A stretch of DNA of 64,000 nucleotides from Symbiodinium natans (lineage: Eukaryota; Sar; Dinophyceae; Suessiales; Symbiodiniaceae): assembly GCA_905221605.1 (NCBI GenBank), contig CAJNDS010000713.1:644664-708663 (forward strand), given 5' to 3'. The position numbers were made by a program, and so were the translations under genes. Positions within the stretch are counted from its first letter, which is position 1, and every line of letters begins with the position of its first letter. The notes beneath the pieces were generated by a model, which saw only the letters and a program-made list of their open reading frames with translations, had not been told where the DNA came from and made no database searches. Below are positions 38,501 through 42,680 of the stretch, in pieces.

Positions 38501-41262
38501 AGGGCTTAGGGCTTAGGGCTTAGGGCTTAGGGCTTAGGGCTTAGGGTAGGGCTTAGGGCTTCCGGAGCGAAGTAGGCTTGCCCAGTCGGCCCTGCGGTTG
38601 ACGTACACGGTGGCTTTGGCGGTTCACAGTGGCTCTGAGTGCTGCCGTGAGAAGGACGCCGGTTACGAATTGCCCCTGAGCCCCTCAACCCGAGAGTCAT
38701 TGAGAGCACACAAAGGCACCGGAGCCGAAAAGATTGTTTCGCGCTGTAGATGCTTGCCTTTTAACCCGAAACCCGAAACCCGAAACCCTAAACCCTAAAC
38801 CCTAAACCCTAAACCCTAAACCCTAAACCCTAAACCCTAAACCCTAAACCCCAAACCTAAACCCTAAACACGCACTCTGCCTCAAGGAAAGGAATCGACA
38901 AGCCCATTGACGAGCTCTGCAAAGACCCGGCCTTCAAGAAGGCTCTCCGTCGCAGGGGTCCACGCACCTTTCCCCACCCACCCCCCCCAGAAAAAAGCAA
39001 GTCAACAGATATTCTGCCTTATATGGGCAATATTGGTATTGCTATCTTGTATATATATATGTACATTACTTATTTATGTATTTATTTATTTATGTGTGTG
39101 TGTGTGTGTGTTTGTTTTTGTTTGGGGGGGCTTCTTAGAAGCAAATAGTAGTCAGCCCTCTGCGCCTTTCCCACCCCCTATAACCTATCGAAAACCTTGA
39201 ACTTTTCTGGGGGTCTGGGGAACACAATACCCCGGTAGTTCTACGAGGTAAGAGGGCCCTGTGGGAGATTCGGAGCTGTCGGATCGTTGGGATGCATTTC
39301 GGGGGCATGGTCGGCTCAGGGAGTGGAGTGACTAGGGCTTAGGGTCTATAGGGTTGAGGAGTTTACAGTAGGGTTTAGGGTTTAGGGTATTTAGGGTTTA
39401 GGGCTCTAGGTGACTTAGCTGTTACGTACTCACATCCCAAGTCGGTCGCAGGCCATCCTGGACGACATCGTTGAGCTTGCTCATGGTGTTGCTCCGGCCT
39501 GTCTGCCTCCGGACTGGCCCCTGTTCTCTTTTTTGGCTGTGGGGTGTGTGCCCAGGGGTGGCCTGGTTTTCGGGCGGTTGCTATGATAAGGATGGTGGTA
39601 TTTCGGGGTAGACTATCTTTGGGGTACGTCTGTTTTCGGGAGATGCCTATGTGCTGCCTGCCGTGGCTGCCGAGAGGGGTTCGAGACCAGTGCCAAGGTT
39701 TGGATTCTGTAAACAGGCAAGTTGGCCTCAGTACTCGCATCGTGGCATCTGTGTCTCGCCAGGCTCATCTGGCTGGCTTTGAGATTGTGAAGGCATGGCG
39801 ACTGCCCCGGTTTGTTGCAAGTTGGTCAGTTTTCAGCACAAAACGTGCAGAGGTTGGGGAAGGTCGTACAAGCATATGAACAGGTTCCGAAGGAACCCTA
39901 AGCCCCAAACCCTCAACCCTAAGCAGTTGAAAAACCTAAACCCTAAACCCTGAACTACCCTAAACCCTCGAGCCCAAACCCCAAACCCTAAGCCCCCTAA
40001 ACCCCCTAAATCCTAAACCCTAAACCCCAAACCCTCAGCCCTAAGCCCTAAACCCCAAACCCGACACCCATCCTCTCAGCCTCCTCCTGCAGGCGGTGTA
40101 CCTGGAGCCAGCCCTCTGGGAACCTGGCGGTGAGGTCCGGGTCCTGGAACACCTACACTTGGGGTCCAAGGTTTAGGGCTTAGGGCTTAGGGCTTAGGGT
40201 TTAGGGTTCCGGGTTTCGGGTTCAAGGTGTAGGGTTCAGGGTTCAGAGCTTAGGGCTAGGGCTAAGGGATTTAGGGTTTATAGGGCATTATAGGGTTTAG
40301 GGTTTTAAGCTTTAGGGGGTTGTTCAGGATGTCTGGCTCCGCACGATAGTCCCACAAAGGACCTTTTAAAGCCTGACCAGGCAGCCTCCAGCCTGCGGGT
40401 TCAGGTGTTTTTAGGTGTTAAGGGCGGGTTGTAGGGTTTAGGGATTTCGGGATTTATGGTATTTAGGGGTTAGGGATTTAGGATTTAGGGTTGTATGTCG
40501 GGTCGAAGGGTTTAGGGGGTGTAGGGTTGGATAGGGTTTTGGGGTGTAGTCGGATTTCGGGGCTTCTCTTCAGGGCTTCGGGAGACAGGTGCTCACCCCC
40601 ACCTTCAAGCTGCAGCGAGGGAAAGCCAAGGAGAAGTACCAGGCCGGCGTTTTCCGAATTCCCTAGTTGGCCTCTATGTCATCATCCCCCAAACCTTAAG
40701 GCCCTAAGAATCCTAAGCCCCTCAACCCTGCGCCCTCTGAACCTCTTCAACCCGCACTCAAACCCCTAAGCCCTCAAAAATCCTAAGCCCCTCAACCTGA
40801 GCCTTCTGAGCCTATTCAGCACGCAACCAGACTGCCGGTCCCATCTGGTCTCTCCAGTCCTGGGGAGGAGTTGCTTTCCGCGATGTTCCAAATGGCACCC
40901 CAAGTGTTCAGTGCTTTGGGTTAGGGTTCAGGGCTAGGGTCTCTGAGCTCACGGCTTGGGAAGGCTCAGCTGGATCAGCTGTACGCAGAGCTGGAGGCTT
41001 CTTCTGCGGTCTTGCACAGTGGGGGCTTGCAAGGTTTGGGGTGCAGAGTTTAGCGTTGGGATGTTGGGATTAGAATAGGGGCTACTATAATCCCGTCTAC
41101 GGATTGTTAGTATAAGGGGGAACATCCCACGCGGTGGGGATACAGGGTGTCCACAGACTTTTGTCCGGATACTTCCCACCGATCAAACAGCCGATGTGGC
41201 CCAAATGCAGCTTCACGCACGGGATCAGGCTGACATCAGGAGGCGTCTGGAAGCTTTTTAGA
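379..41262 (+). CDS. Long-chain acyl-CoA synthetase (LACS/ACSL type), about 30 micro-exons over about 41 kb
   Basis: Activates long-chain fatty acids to acyl-CoA through an acyl-adenylate. I found the gene by reading conserved LACS blocks, which occur in the correct order and all on the + strand. Landmarks are VTVPMYDTLG (10.15 kb), YTSGTTGDPKG (12.38 kb), SYLPLPHIFERM (13.9 kb), IGFYQGDTFKI (14.45 kb), IFPSVPRLLNRV (14.97 kb), VIVTGSAPI (19.84 kb), GAVIACNEIRL (27.69 kb), DGWFHSGDIG (30.53 kb), IIDRKKNIFKLAQG (30.7 kb), EYVAPEKLENL (31.17 kb), FVYGDSL (31.37 kb) and LTPTFKLQR (40.59 kb). Exons are only 33-90 bases. Introns range from about 100 bases to several kb and hold telomere-like arrays and nested genes. 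The GYG.TE block expected between 19.9 and 27.65 kb was not found, so one or more exons are missed or lost. The true start may lie upstream of the window. Family call is firm; exon edges are approximate. Confidence 0.87.
1016..2332 (+). other. Non-coding intron sequence with a pyrimidine minisatellite
   Basis: Telomere-like TTTAGGG runs occur at 1230-1303 and 1428-1480. A 12-base-period CTCCTCATCCTC array lies at about 1587-1636. Short ORFs across it encode poly-Leu or poly-Ser and are repeat artefacts. A GGGGTT-rich stretch with a run of 13 G lies at 2150-2200. No LACS block was recognised here. Confidence 0.6.
2256..2266 (+). other. Candidate relic of the dinoflagellate spliced leader
   Basis: TTTGGCTCAAG matches the last 11 bases of the 22-nt dinoflagellate spliced leader. 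It lies 66 bases upstream of the ATG of the nested hypothetical gene, where a genomic copy of a trans-spliced mRNA would carry it. Relic leaders are an established sign of mRNA recycling in dinoflagellates. An 11-base match could arise by chance in a window this size at a few per cent, so position is the main support. Confidence 0.5.
2333..4565 (+). CDS. Hypothetical protein, three exons, nested in a LACS intron
   Basis: Exon 1 (2333-2425) starts at an ATG in the context GGCCATGG and encodes MGPLDSASAEK...ALSAEDD. Exon 2 (3969-4088) encodes DGMPSCDGMCSSF...DISEVEA. Exon 3 (4278-4565) encodes DWYRHDSKSPRL...HQVYERRLEHFLKN and ends in TAA. The two introns coincide with TIR-bounded introner-like elements and have GC-AG and GA-AG ends, and the frame joins across both. 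The product would be about 166 residues, with no membrane segment and no family I recognise. An 11-base match to the 3' end of the dinoflagellate spliced leader lies 66 bases upstream of the ATG. This suggests a retroposed mRNA copy, so a pseudogene is possible. Confidence 0.6.
2426..3968 (+). mobile_element. Introner-like TIR element, copy 1, forming a GC-AG intron
   Basis: The left end reads CTTGGCAGCCCAGTGGTACC. The right end reads ACTGGGCTACCCAG, its imperfect inverse. The internal signature GGGTTCTGGGTTCCC followed by AACCAAAAAAGGGTGC is shared with the other two copies. Removing 2426-3968 leaves exon 1 joined in frame to exon 2. This copy has been enlarged by about 1.4 kb of other repeats, including the 110-bp satellite. 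Confidence 0.6.
2640..3610. repeat. About 110-bp satellite with internal hairpin, direct and inverted copies
   Basis: Three tandem direct copies (about 2645-2935) and a fourth near 3335-3435 share CAAACCCCAA.GCGA.TGCG, GCAGGTTTCAGCCTATTTGG and GGTTCATACTGATAGAAT. A copy at about 3465-3610 is in reverse orientation. Each copy contains the palindrome GCGTTTAGGG...CCCTAAACGC, a hairpin built on a telomere-like core. The sequence between (2940-3330, including short ORFs on both strands) shows nothing convincingly coding. Confidence 0.7.
4089..4277 (+). mobile_element. Introner-like TIR element, copy 2, forming a GA-AG intron
   Basis: The ends are TCTTGGTACCCC and GGGCTACCAAGG, with the inverted core CTTGGTA/TACCAAG. 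Inside are two poly-G runs of about 16 (near 4131 and 4189) in an internal duplication, then GGTTCTGGGTTCCC and AACCAACCAAAAAAGGGTGC. Excision with a GA donor at 4089 and an AAG acceptor at 4275-4277 keeps the reading frame of the nested gene. Confidence 0.62.
4728..4783. repeat. Interstitial telomere-like array (CCCTAAA)n
   Basis: About eight perfect CCCTAAA units. It is one of many arrays in both orientations through the first 41 kb. Confidence 0.95.
5483..6730. repeat. Tandem duplication of about 0.6 kb, two copies
   Basis: Copy A (about 5483-6070) and copy B (about 6071-6730) share GTTCGAAGTA, CCGCAACTATATGGGGG, GATCTTCTAAGCAAC, GTGCGCAAACCCGCGGTGGC and GATGTCCACCGGCACTTCTC in the same order. 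The offset grows from 585 to 599 to 647 bases along the copies. The growth comes from different lengths of the embedded TTTAGGG arrays, so the arrays changed after the duplication. Confidence 0.75.
6741..7390. repeat. Diverged tandem duplication of about 0.2-0.4 kb
   Basis: Two blocks (about 6741-6935 and 7151-7350) share TTGACTCGACATGTGGAGAT, GACCGACTGCAAGGGCAGGG and TCTGGCACTCCAGACAATGT. The ORFs here are not convincing as genes. Confidence 0.6.
7704..7855. repeat. Variant array (GGGCTTA)n
   Basis: About 20 units of the 7-mer GGGCTTA, a TTTAGGG variant with one substitution, homogeneous apart from a few changes. A second array of the same variant lies at 38446-38550. Confidence 0.92.
7865..8010. 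repeat. Variant array (CCCCTAAA)n, 8-base period
   Basis: About 17 units of the 8-mer CCCCTAAA, directly next to the GGGCTTA array but in the opposite orientation. The homogeneous 8-base period shows local amplification of a variant rather than random decay. Confidence 0.92.
8066..9955 (+). CDS. LACS exons 3-6 (GSGL to AEQGCF blocks)
   Basis: Exon 3 (8066-8107) encodes AENFGSGLVHLEL. Exon 4 (8840-8886) encodes DPEVKDRGMLG. Exon 5 (9348-9383) encodes FYSKNRLEWVG, the SKNR.EW signature. Exon 6 (9920-9955) encodes VEVLAEQGCFTQ. Joined in order they reproduce the LACS stretch from GSGL through SKNR.EW to the AEQGC segment just before VPMYDTLG. Each follows an AG and sits between homogeneous CCCTAAA or TTTAGGG arrays, so these introns are built largely of telomere-like repeat. 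Confidence 0.72.
8672..8808. repeat. Interstitial telomere-like array (CCCTAAA)n
   Basis: Nearly 20 almost perfect CCCTAAA units, one of the longest pure arrays in the window. It lies in the LACS intron between exons 3 and 4. Confidence 0.95.
10151..11206 (+). CDS. LACS exons 7-9 (YDTLG block)
   Basis: Exon 7 (10151-10210), after CCAG, encodes SIVTVPMYDTLGADSLALKE, a diagnostic LACS block. Exon 8 (10392-10440) encodes AYVIKQCNLKTVLCA, which matches the hydrophobic strand that follows it in the family. Exon 9 (about 11153-11206) encodes VIVMEPLTEDLRSKA, matching the IVM strand before the AMP-binding signature. The intron between exons 7 and 8 is AT-rich and carries no telomere motif. Confidence 0.75.
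12372..12440 (+). CDS. LACS exon 10: AMP-binding signature
   Basis: After a CAG acceptor the frame encodes DILTFCYTSGTTGDPKGVLL. This contains the adenylate-forming enzyme signature YTSGTTG.PKG (A3 motif), the phosphate-binding loop that contacts ATP. The Ser/Thr/Gly-rich loop and the following Lys are intact. The downstream intron starts near 12441 and contains a run of 20 G (12661-12680). Confidence 0.85.
13869..15011 (+). CDS. LACS exons 11-13 (SYLPL.H.FER, GFYQGD, PSVPRLLNR)
   Basis: Exon 11 (about 13869-13959) encodes DVHMSYLPLPHIFERMVQ. Exon 12 (14433-14509) encodes IGFYQGDTFKIVEDLQA. Exon 13 (14955-15011) encodes LRPTIFPSVPRLLNRVHD. All three are classic LACS blocks in the right order and each begins after an AG. 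The intron between exons 11 and 12 includes a C-rich run near 14240 and an (AAT)-rich stretch at 14278-14335. Confidence 0.85.
15309..15609 (+). CDS. Unrecognised short coding stretch nested in a LACS intron
   Basis: From an ATG at 15309 the frame encodes about 99 residues beginning MAGGGITTVLCGDHSPEMAR, with a Lys/Arg-rich middle (TPMTPKSHKTKG, KEEHLFKDAKLAGARIRARE) and ending EAPEIEIACI before TAG. Codon use and residue balance look coding, unlike the repeat-derived ORFs nearby. No family recognised. It lies between LACS exons 13 and 14 on the same strand and may be one exon of a nested gene with the stretch at 16152-16349. Confidence 0.45.
16152..16349 (+). CDS. Unrecognised short coding stretch, possible last exon of the same nested gene
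   Basis: After CTCAAG the frame encodes VESLFEDTLSVGSGSAVLQP, then GSYGLSAQGDPTLEIDRAQF and SRTISNLYKHSSNN before TAA. The composition looks like a soluble, phosphorylatable linker. No initiator or family is evident. A further short readable stretch (EYRLREKCRYFLR) follows at 16366-16406. The relation to 15309-15609 is inferred only from proximity and strand. Confidence 0.38.
   Translation: MESLFEDTLSVGSGSAVLQPPSGPRRRGSYGLSAQGDPTLEIDRAQFSRTISNLYKHSSNNPLNP
17005..19903 (+). CDS. LACS exons 14-17 (to the TGSAPI block)
   Basis: Exon 14 (17005-17046) encodes LLAGVHEAGGLKK. Exon 15 (18319-18357) encodes VLFEKGFAAKKAR. Exon 16 (19270-19318) encodes LVFKKVAEKVGLDRAK. Exon 17 (19835-19903) encodes VRVIVTGSAPIADNVLDFI. 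Together they cover the segment from PRLLNR to the G.AP motif of LACS. Exon 17 is a strong match; exon 14 is the weakest. An introner-like TIR element occupies 18527-18649 in the intron between exons 15 and 16. Confidence 0.75.
17863..17998 (+). CDS. Possible exon ending at a GTAAGT donor
   Basis: From ATG 17863 the frame encodes MVRPAGVHFVHAIKFLPEDM and CEDHVLRGEQAEC, followed by GTAAGT at 17999, a strong canonical donor. A CTTGCAG acceptor lies near 18053. No homologue recognised and it is not LACS. It may be a fragment of another nested gene. Confidence 0.25.
18527..18649 (+). mobile_element. Introner-like TIR element, copy 3, in a LACS intron
   Basis: This is a 123-base element with perfect 8-base terminal inverted repeats ACTTGGTA and TACCAAGT. 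Its interior signature GGGTTCTGGGTT, CCAACCCAAAAAAGAGG, TTGCCCTTATTCTATTATGG is shared with copies 1 and 2. It sits between TTTAGGG motifs, away from exon edges, so it looks like an insertion into an existing intron. It encodes nothing and would need a transposase supplied elsewhere. Confidence 0.6.
19904..22192 (+). other. LACS intron sequence before the nested beta-helix gene
   Basis: No convincing coding block. TTTAGGG is sparse here compared with the flanking introns. TGGCTCAAG at 20634-20642 matches nine bases of the spliced-leader 3' end and could mark the start of the nested gene; this is weak. An AT-rich segment at 21775-21910 (TATAGGGGTCGGAATAATC, then CCCAAAACCCTATTCTATCA) resembles one at 29880-29970 and ends at TTTTGCAG, so it may be an intron of the nested gene. 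Confidence 0.4.
22193..22953 (+). CDS. Beta-helix exon (ectodomain)
   Basis: It starts after CCTGCAG with ETLRVSQPSHVVCDIGADEY. It then runs through repeated short strands with buried Leu/Val/Ile and Asn/Ser turns, such as ASLRLESLSFLGVI, SLEVLNCSIRSS, DAEVEIANSSIRAG and LVLKVANSHLYPGG. This pattern is typical of right-handed parallel beta-helices. Several N-x-S/T sites and paired cysteines suit an extracellular or luminal location. No catalytic pectinase residues were noted, so a binding or adhesion role is more likely than an enzyme. Confidence 0.65.
22193..26343 (+). CDS. Multi-exon gene: beta-helix ectodomain, membrane segments, coiled coil, RelA/SpoT-like domain
   Basis: Ten exons join in frame with GC-AG, GA-AG and GT-AG ends: 22193-22953, 23067-23739, 24244-24339, 24422-24556, 24633-24758, 24929 to about 25030, 25236-25342, 25505 to about 25671, 25774 to about 25816, and 26296 to about 26343. 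The order is Asn-rich parallel beta-helix repeats, about three hydrophobic segments, a charged helical region, then blocks resembling the RelA/SpoT nucleotidyltransferase fold (CDFLRATVFASDP, FEVVRVKNKF, IGEVQFLLQDYL, LQHLYYDVVRA). An apparent stop at 23755 falls inside a GA-AG intron. The whole unit lies inside a LACS intron on the same strand. First and last exons are not identified. That all ten exons form one gene is inferred from frame continuity. Confidence 0.6.
23067..23739 (+). CDS. Last beta-helix rungs plus transmembrane segments
   Basis: After GCATGCAG the frame gives TEVYVGGGASADLSHVVVMG, VRVYGGRLNASGLDVF and VRGAVVLNNWANVVGI, continuing the rungs. Hydrophobic stretches follow (LLFLGLTSWGLGTALLEWAL; AAILLAAGLGLALWAVAAMT; KPLMIFCGFIALVTLGYLYM). 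The exon then gives a basic, charged segment (GRRIKDFRAMAELREAEKL). Ending the exon at AAG 23739 uses a GA donor, and AGGACC is repeated at the acceptor (24242-24247). Two or three membrane passes would put the charged tail in the cytoplasm. Confidence 0.62.
24244..24758 (+). CDS. Charged helical (coiled-coil) exons of the nested gene
   Basis: Three exons. The first (24244-24339) encodes DQLVKSLDNLELRKEMAEKH and KELFQLVVSGNK. The second (24422-24556) encodes VGAEKIFLEMQEKAKAENER and LAKWFGDRRGFYASES. The third (24633-24758) encodes AIESVTVSELVQPPLPESIV and EKLAIDFLYRAGSWLRG. The 76-base intron between the second and third consists largely of a run of 24 G. The intron after the third is flanked by the 9-base direct repeat AAGCAGGAG (24753-24761 and 24923-24931). 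Confidence 0.55.
24929..26343 (+). CDS. RelA/SpoT-like domain exons of the nested gene
   Basis: Exons encode ELQDLCKGLNSIKSKADVES; then EHVGLLLAPIKAKERAMDKA; then CDFLRATVFASDPFVLAVAF and LRKRFEVVRVKNKFREAELN; then IGEVQFLLQDYLTA; then AKDLQHLYYDVVRAKDP. The order D..R..V, V.R.K..F, .EVQ, H..Y...RA follows the beta-strand and helix order of the RelA/SpoT synthetase fold. The usual catalytic motifs are not clearly conserved, so (p)ppGpp synthesis cannot be claimed. Assignment to this fold is from memory of the motif spacing and needs a profile search. Confidence 0.5.
26344..27651 (+). other. Sequence between the nested gene and LACS exon 18
   Basis: No firm coding block. The LACS GYG.TE exon should lie somewhere between 19.9 and 27.65 kb. 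A stretch near 27438-27470 reads QLKAATTMKT or, in another frame, ATEGRNHNEND, but neither is a clear match. Minus-strand ORFs at 26.7-27.24 kb show no recognisable family. Confidence 0.35.
27652..29229 (+). CDS. LACS exons 18-20 (GAVIACNEIRL, RGEICFKG)
   Basis: Exon 18 (27652-27732), after GCAG, encodes DDDMIPGTVGAVIACNEIRL, the GHVG.P.PC.E.KL equivalent. A short candidate exon at 28958-28976, after GCAG, encodes VDMFTS and would fit the DV.EM.Y position. Exon 20 (about 29174-29229) encodes RGEICFKGLNIFQG, matching RGEI...G.N.F.GY. The GYG.TE block that should precede exon 18 was not located. That gap is where the beta-helix/RelA-like gene is nested. Confidence 0.75.
29504..29539. repeat. 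Run of 36 G following 19 T
   Basis: T19 (29485-29503) is followed directly by G36. Similar runs occur at 29342-29363 (G22), 13634-13661 (G28), 24567-24590 (G24) and 12661-12680 (G20), all in introns of the LACS region. The exact lengths may be affected by sequencing error. Confidence 0.85.
29634..29731. mobile_element. MITE-like hairpin element with about 27-bp TIRs
   Basis: The left end GATGTTTCCCCTTATACTAA continues with CAGTCCTT. The right end is AAGGACTGTTAGTAAAGGGG followed by GAACATC, an almost perfect inverse. The element is 98 bases long, AT-rich and non-coding. The sequence TTTGTGATGTTGGATGTTT occurs on both sides (about 29622-29640 and 29754-29773), which may reflect a local duplication. 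Confidence 0.75.
30490..31645 (+). CDS. LACS exons 21-25 (DGWFHSGDIG through VPDPEV)
   Basis: Exon 21 (about 30490-30556) encodes EAIDPDGWFHSGDIG. Exon 22 (30668-30736) encodes DGRLKIIDRKKNIFKLAQG. Exon 23 (31172-31204) encodes EYVAPEKLENL. Exon 24 (31329-31393) encodes SKLIAQNFVYGDSLKT. Exon 25 (31590-31645) encodes LVSIVVPDPEVAKGWAKEL. The blocks are contiguous in the family, which makes this the best supported part of the model. The GD aspartate that binds ribose and the hinge region are present; the usual Thr before GD is Ser here. Confidence 0.87.
30823..33160. repeat. Scattered TTTAGGG/CCCTAAA arrays between LACS and J-domain exons
   Basis: Pure TTTAGGG runs occur at 30823-30871 and 33055-33150, with degenerate CCCTAAA text at 31430-31580 and 32160-32400. 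They fill the sequence around the short exons almost completely. The short ORFs here that repeat Leu-Asn-Pro-Lys-Pro are translations of the repeat. Confidence 0.85.
32695..32705 (+). other. Possible degenerate spliced-leader relic before the J-domain gene
   Basis: TTTGGCTTAAA matches TTTGGCTCAAG at 9 of 11 bases and lies 34 bases upstream of the ATG chosen for the J-domain gene. On its own it is weak. It gains weight from the exact match in the same position before the nested gene at 2333. Confidence 0.3.
32739..36897 (+). CDS. J-domain (DnaJ-like) protein with charged and Arg/Ser-rich tail, nested in a LACS intron
   Basis: Exon 1 (32739-32774) encodes MNTQPSAGNKPR. Exon 2 (32972-33042) encodes ILLGLHAGAGRSAVESAFRR. 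Exon 3 (33673-33703) encodes LRCHPDRHPK with the HPD motif that stimulates Hsp70 ATPase. Exon 4 (34184-34258) encodes DPLAKARFLRLSRAKELLLG. These give a complete J-domain in order. Later exons are charged helix: 34466-34525 (FHKPREEEAR), 34677-34699, about 34855-34925 (KREKEREKERKKAEAQLKQR), 35339-35374, 35783-35836, 36127-36174, 36357-36412 (KAREAYRKKRKAQ). An Ala/Pro piece (36669-36722) and a basic Ser-rich piece (36824-36897) follow. A J-domain followed by a long charged tail suggests a nuclear or RNA-linked co-chaperone. It lies between LACS exons 25 and 26; the stop was not fixed. Confidence 0.68.
36898..38890 (+). other. Intron sequence before LACS exon 26
   Basis: A possible further basic exon (RPTSESSQAPRKAPRRRR, about 37302-37355) may extend the J-domain gene. 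The rest holds TTTAGGG-like text (37600-37690, 38233-38280), the GGGCTTA array and a CCCTAAA array. No other coding block was recognised. Confidence 0.4.
38446..38550. repeat. Variant array (GGGCTTA)n
   Basis: About 15 GGGCTTA units in a LACS intron, the same variant as at 7704-7855 but 30 kb away. A canonical CCCTAAA array follows at 38761-38865 just before LACS exon 26. Confidence 0.92.
38891..40131 (+). CDS. LACS exons 26-29 (C-terminal helices)
   Basis: Exon 26 (38891-38947) encodes DKPIDELCKDPAFKKAL. Exon 27 (39452-39484) encodes AILDDIVELA. Exon 28 (39763-39803) encodes HLAGFEIVKAW. Exon 29 (40093-40131) encodes AVYLEPALWEPGG. They match the ELC...L, IL.DI..LA, L.GFE.VK and following strand of LACS C-termini. 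The intron between exons 27 and 28 has the 6-base direct repeat GCTCAT at both exon borders, a typical dinoflagellate intron feature. Confidence 0.72.
40574..41262 (+). CDS. LACS exons 30-32 (TPTFK block and C-terminus)
   Basis: Exon 30 (40574-40642), after CAG, encodes VLTPTFKLQRGKAKEKYQ, containing the LTPTFK.KR block with the C-terminal lysine. Exon 31 (40964-41002) encodes AQLDQLYAELEA, matching the ..LYAEL end of the family. A possible last exon (about 41157-41262), after CACAG, runs through DQTADVAQMQLHARDQADIR to a TAG stop at 41260-41262. It could equally belong to another gene. A MITE-like element (41058-41128) lies in the intron between them. Confidence 0.7.
41058..41128. mobile_element. 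Second, shorter member of the 29.6 kb MITE family
   Basis: The ends are GGGATGTT and AACATCCC. The right half GGATTGTTAGTATAAGGGGG followed by AACATC closely matches the right half of the element at 29634-29731. It lies in the intron before the putative last LACS exon. Confidence 0.6.
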
Positions 41263-42680
41263 CGGTACCGCCACGGGGATGCAACAGGGCTTAAACAAAG
41301 GAACCCTCTAGAAGCCTTCCTCAAACCTATAAACCCCGAATGCACATCCCTAACACTTAAAACCCTTTTAAACCCCTTTACCCCTTCAACCCTGAAGCCT
41401 TTAACCCCTTTACACACTTTTACCCCTTTCACCTGGACTCCTTCAACCCACCTAGCCTCTTGAAAAGCCTTGCCAGGCGGCGCCCAAATCCAAGCTCTGA
41501 GGCGTCAGCGAGCTGCGAGACTTTTGTTGCAGTGCCGACAACCGACTGCGGACCACTTCGGGCGGAGCCAAATGGGTTTAGGGTAAACTTGCGTCGTGTT
41601 CAGGGGCCACAATGCAAGGCAAAGCTTTCCCCCACTCGCATGGCTCAGCTCCCGTGCGAAGCGGCGCAGCGGGTTCGGCTTCCTCGGATGCACGAACGCT
41701 GTTTGCCGAGCTTAGGATTGAGGGTTTAGGGTTTAGGGTTTAGGGCCAGGCTTGGGCCGGCAGGAATTGTGTGAGAGGCTTGTTTTTTGTCCACCCGCGC
41801 TGACGAGGGAGCCCCTGACCTCTGAAGCTCTCTATGCCCAAAAATGCGTATCAACAAGAAGGCCCCAAAAGCCCCTAAAGAGCACTTACAGCCCTAAGGC
41901 GATGGTAGGGGACGATCTCTTGCAGCGCGTTGGAGGCGAGTTCGAACAGTTTTGTGAGAGCCTGGGGGCTGGCACGACAAGCCAGAATCTCCAGTCACGA
42001 GAGCCGACCTCCACATGGTTTAGCGCAGACAGTGTGGGAGAAAAACACGGCGGTGCTCCGAACCCTATAAGCCCTAACACAATTTCAAGGATGCCTGGTT
42101 TGCCCGAACTGTTCCAGGTCATGTGTTTTTTGCTTTCCTTGTGCACACCGCCTGTGTCTGAGTCGGCTTGTGTCGATTTTAGCTTCTTGTCTTGGATTCG
42201 GTACCTTTGGTTTTTGGGGCTTCCCTGGCTTCGGATCAGCTTCAAGCTGTAGGTCGCTTCACCTCAAAGAACTCAAAGATGTGTGCTGTCGGGAAGAGTT
42301 TGCCGATCCCCACAACTCCGGAGAAAATTGGGACCCAAGGCATTCGCCTCAAGCACTCTCCTTGGCCCTCCAGTCCACCATTGCTTGCGTGATCGCTTGT
42401 GTGTTGCAGCAGGACCCTCAATTCGGACGCCTCGCGATAGACTATAGAATGCGTGCGCCGCCTTTTTCAAGCATTCCACTCGTTCATGCTTGATATACAT
42501 CAGCTAGTTTTTTCTTGTATGGGCAGCCAGCTTTTCTCTGGCCCAGCAGCGACAGCCTACATAGGCTACAGAGCAGGATGCACCGCAAATCCGAGGCAGT
42601 CGGGGACAGAGATTCATGGACAGGTCAGACCTGACAGTTCTTGTGGACCGCTTGATTTAATTAGCTTGCACAAGGCGGCC
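41263..42680 (+). other. Boundary zone between repeat-rich and repeat-poor DNA
   Basis: The last TTTAGGG cluster lies at 41722-41742; none was seen from there to 64 kb. Two short stretches look coding but are unassigned: MVGDDLLQRVGGEFEQFCES (from 41905) and MCAVGKSLPIPTTPEKIGTQ to a stop at 42392. They could be terminal exons of an upstream gene. The sequence before ATG 42681 is open in the same frame but shows no conserved repeat. Confidence 0.4.
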
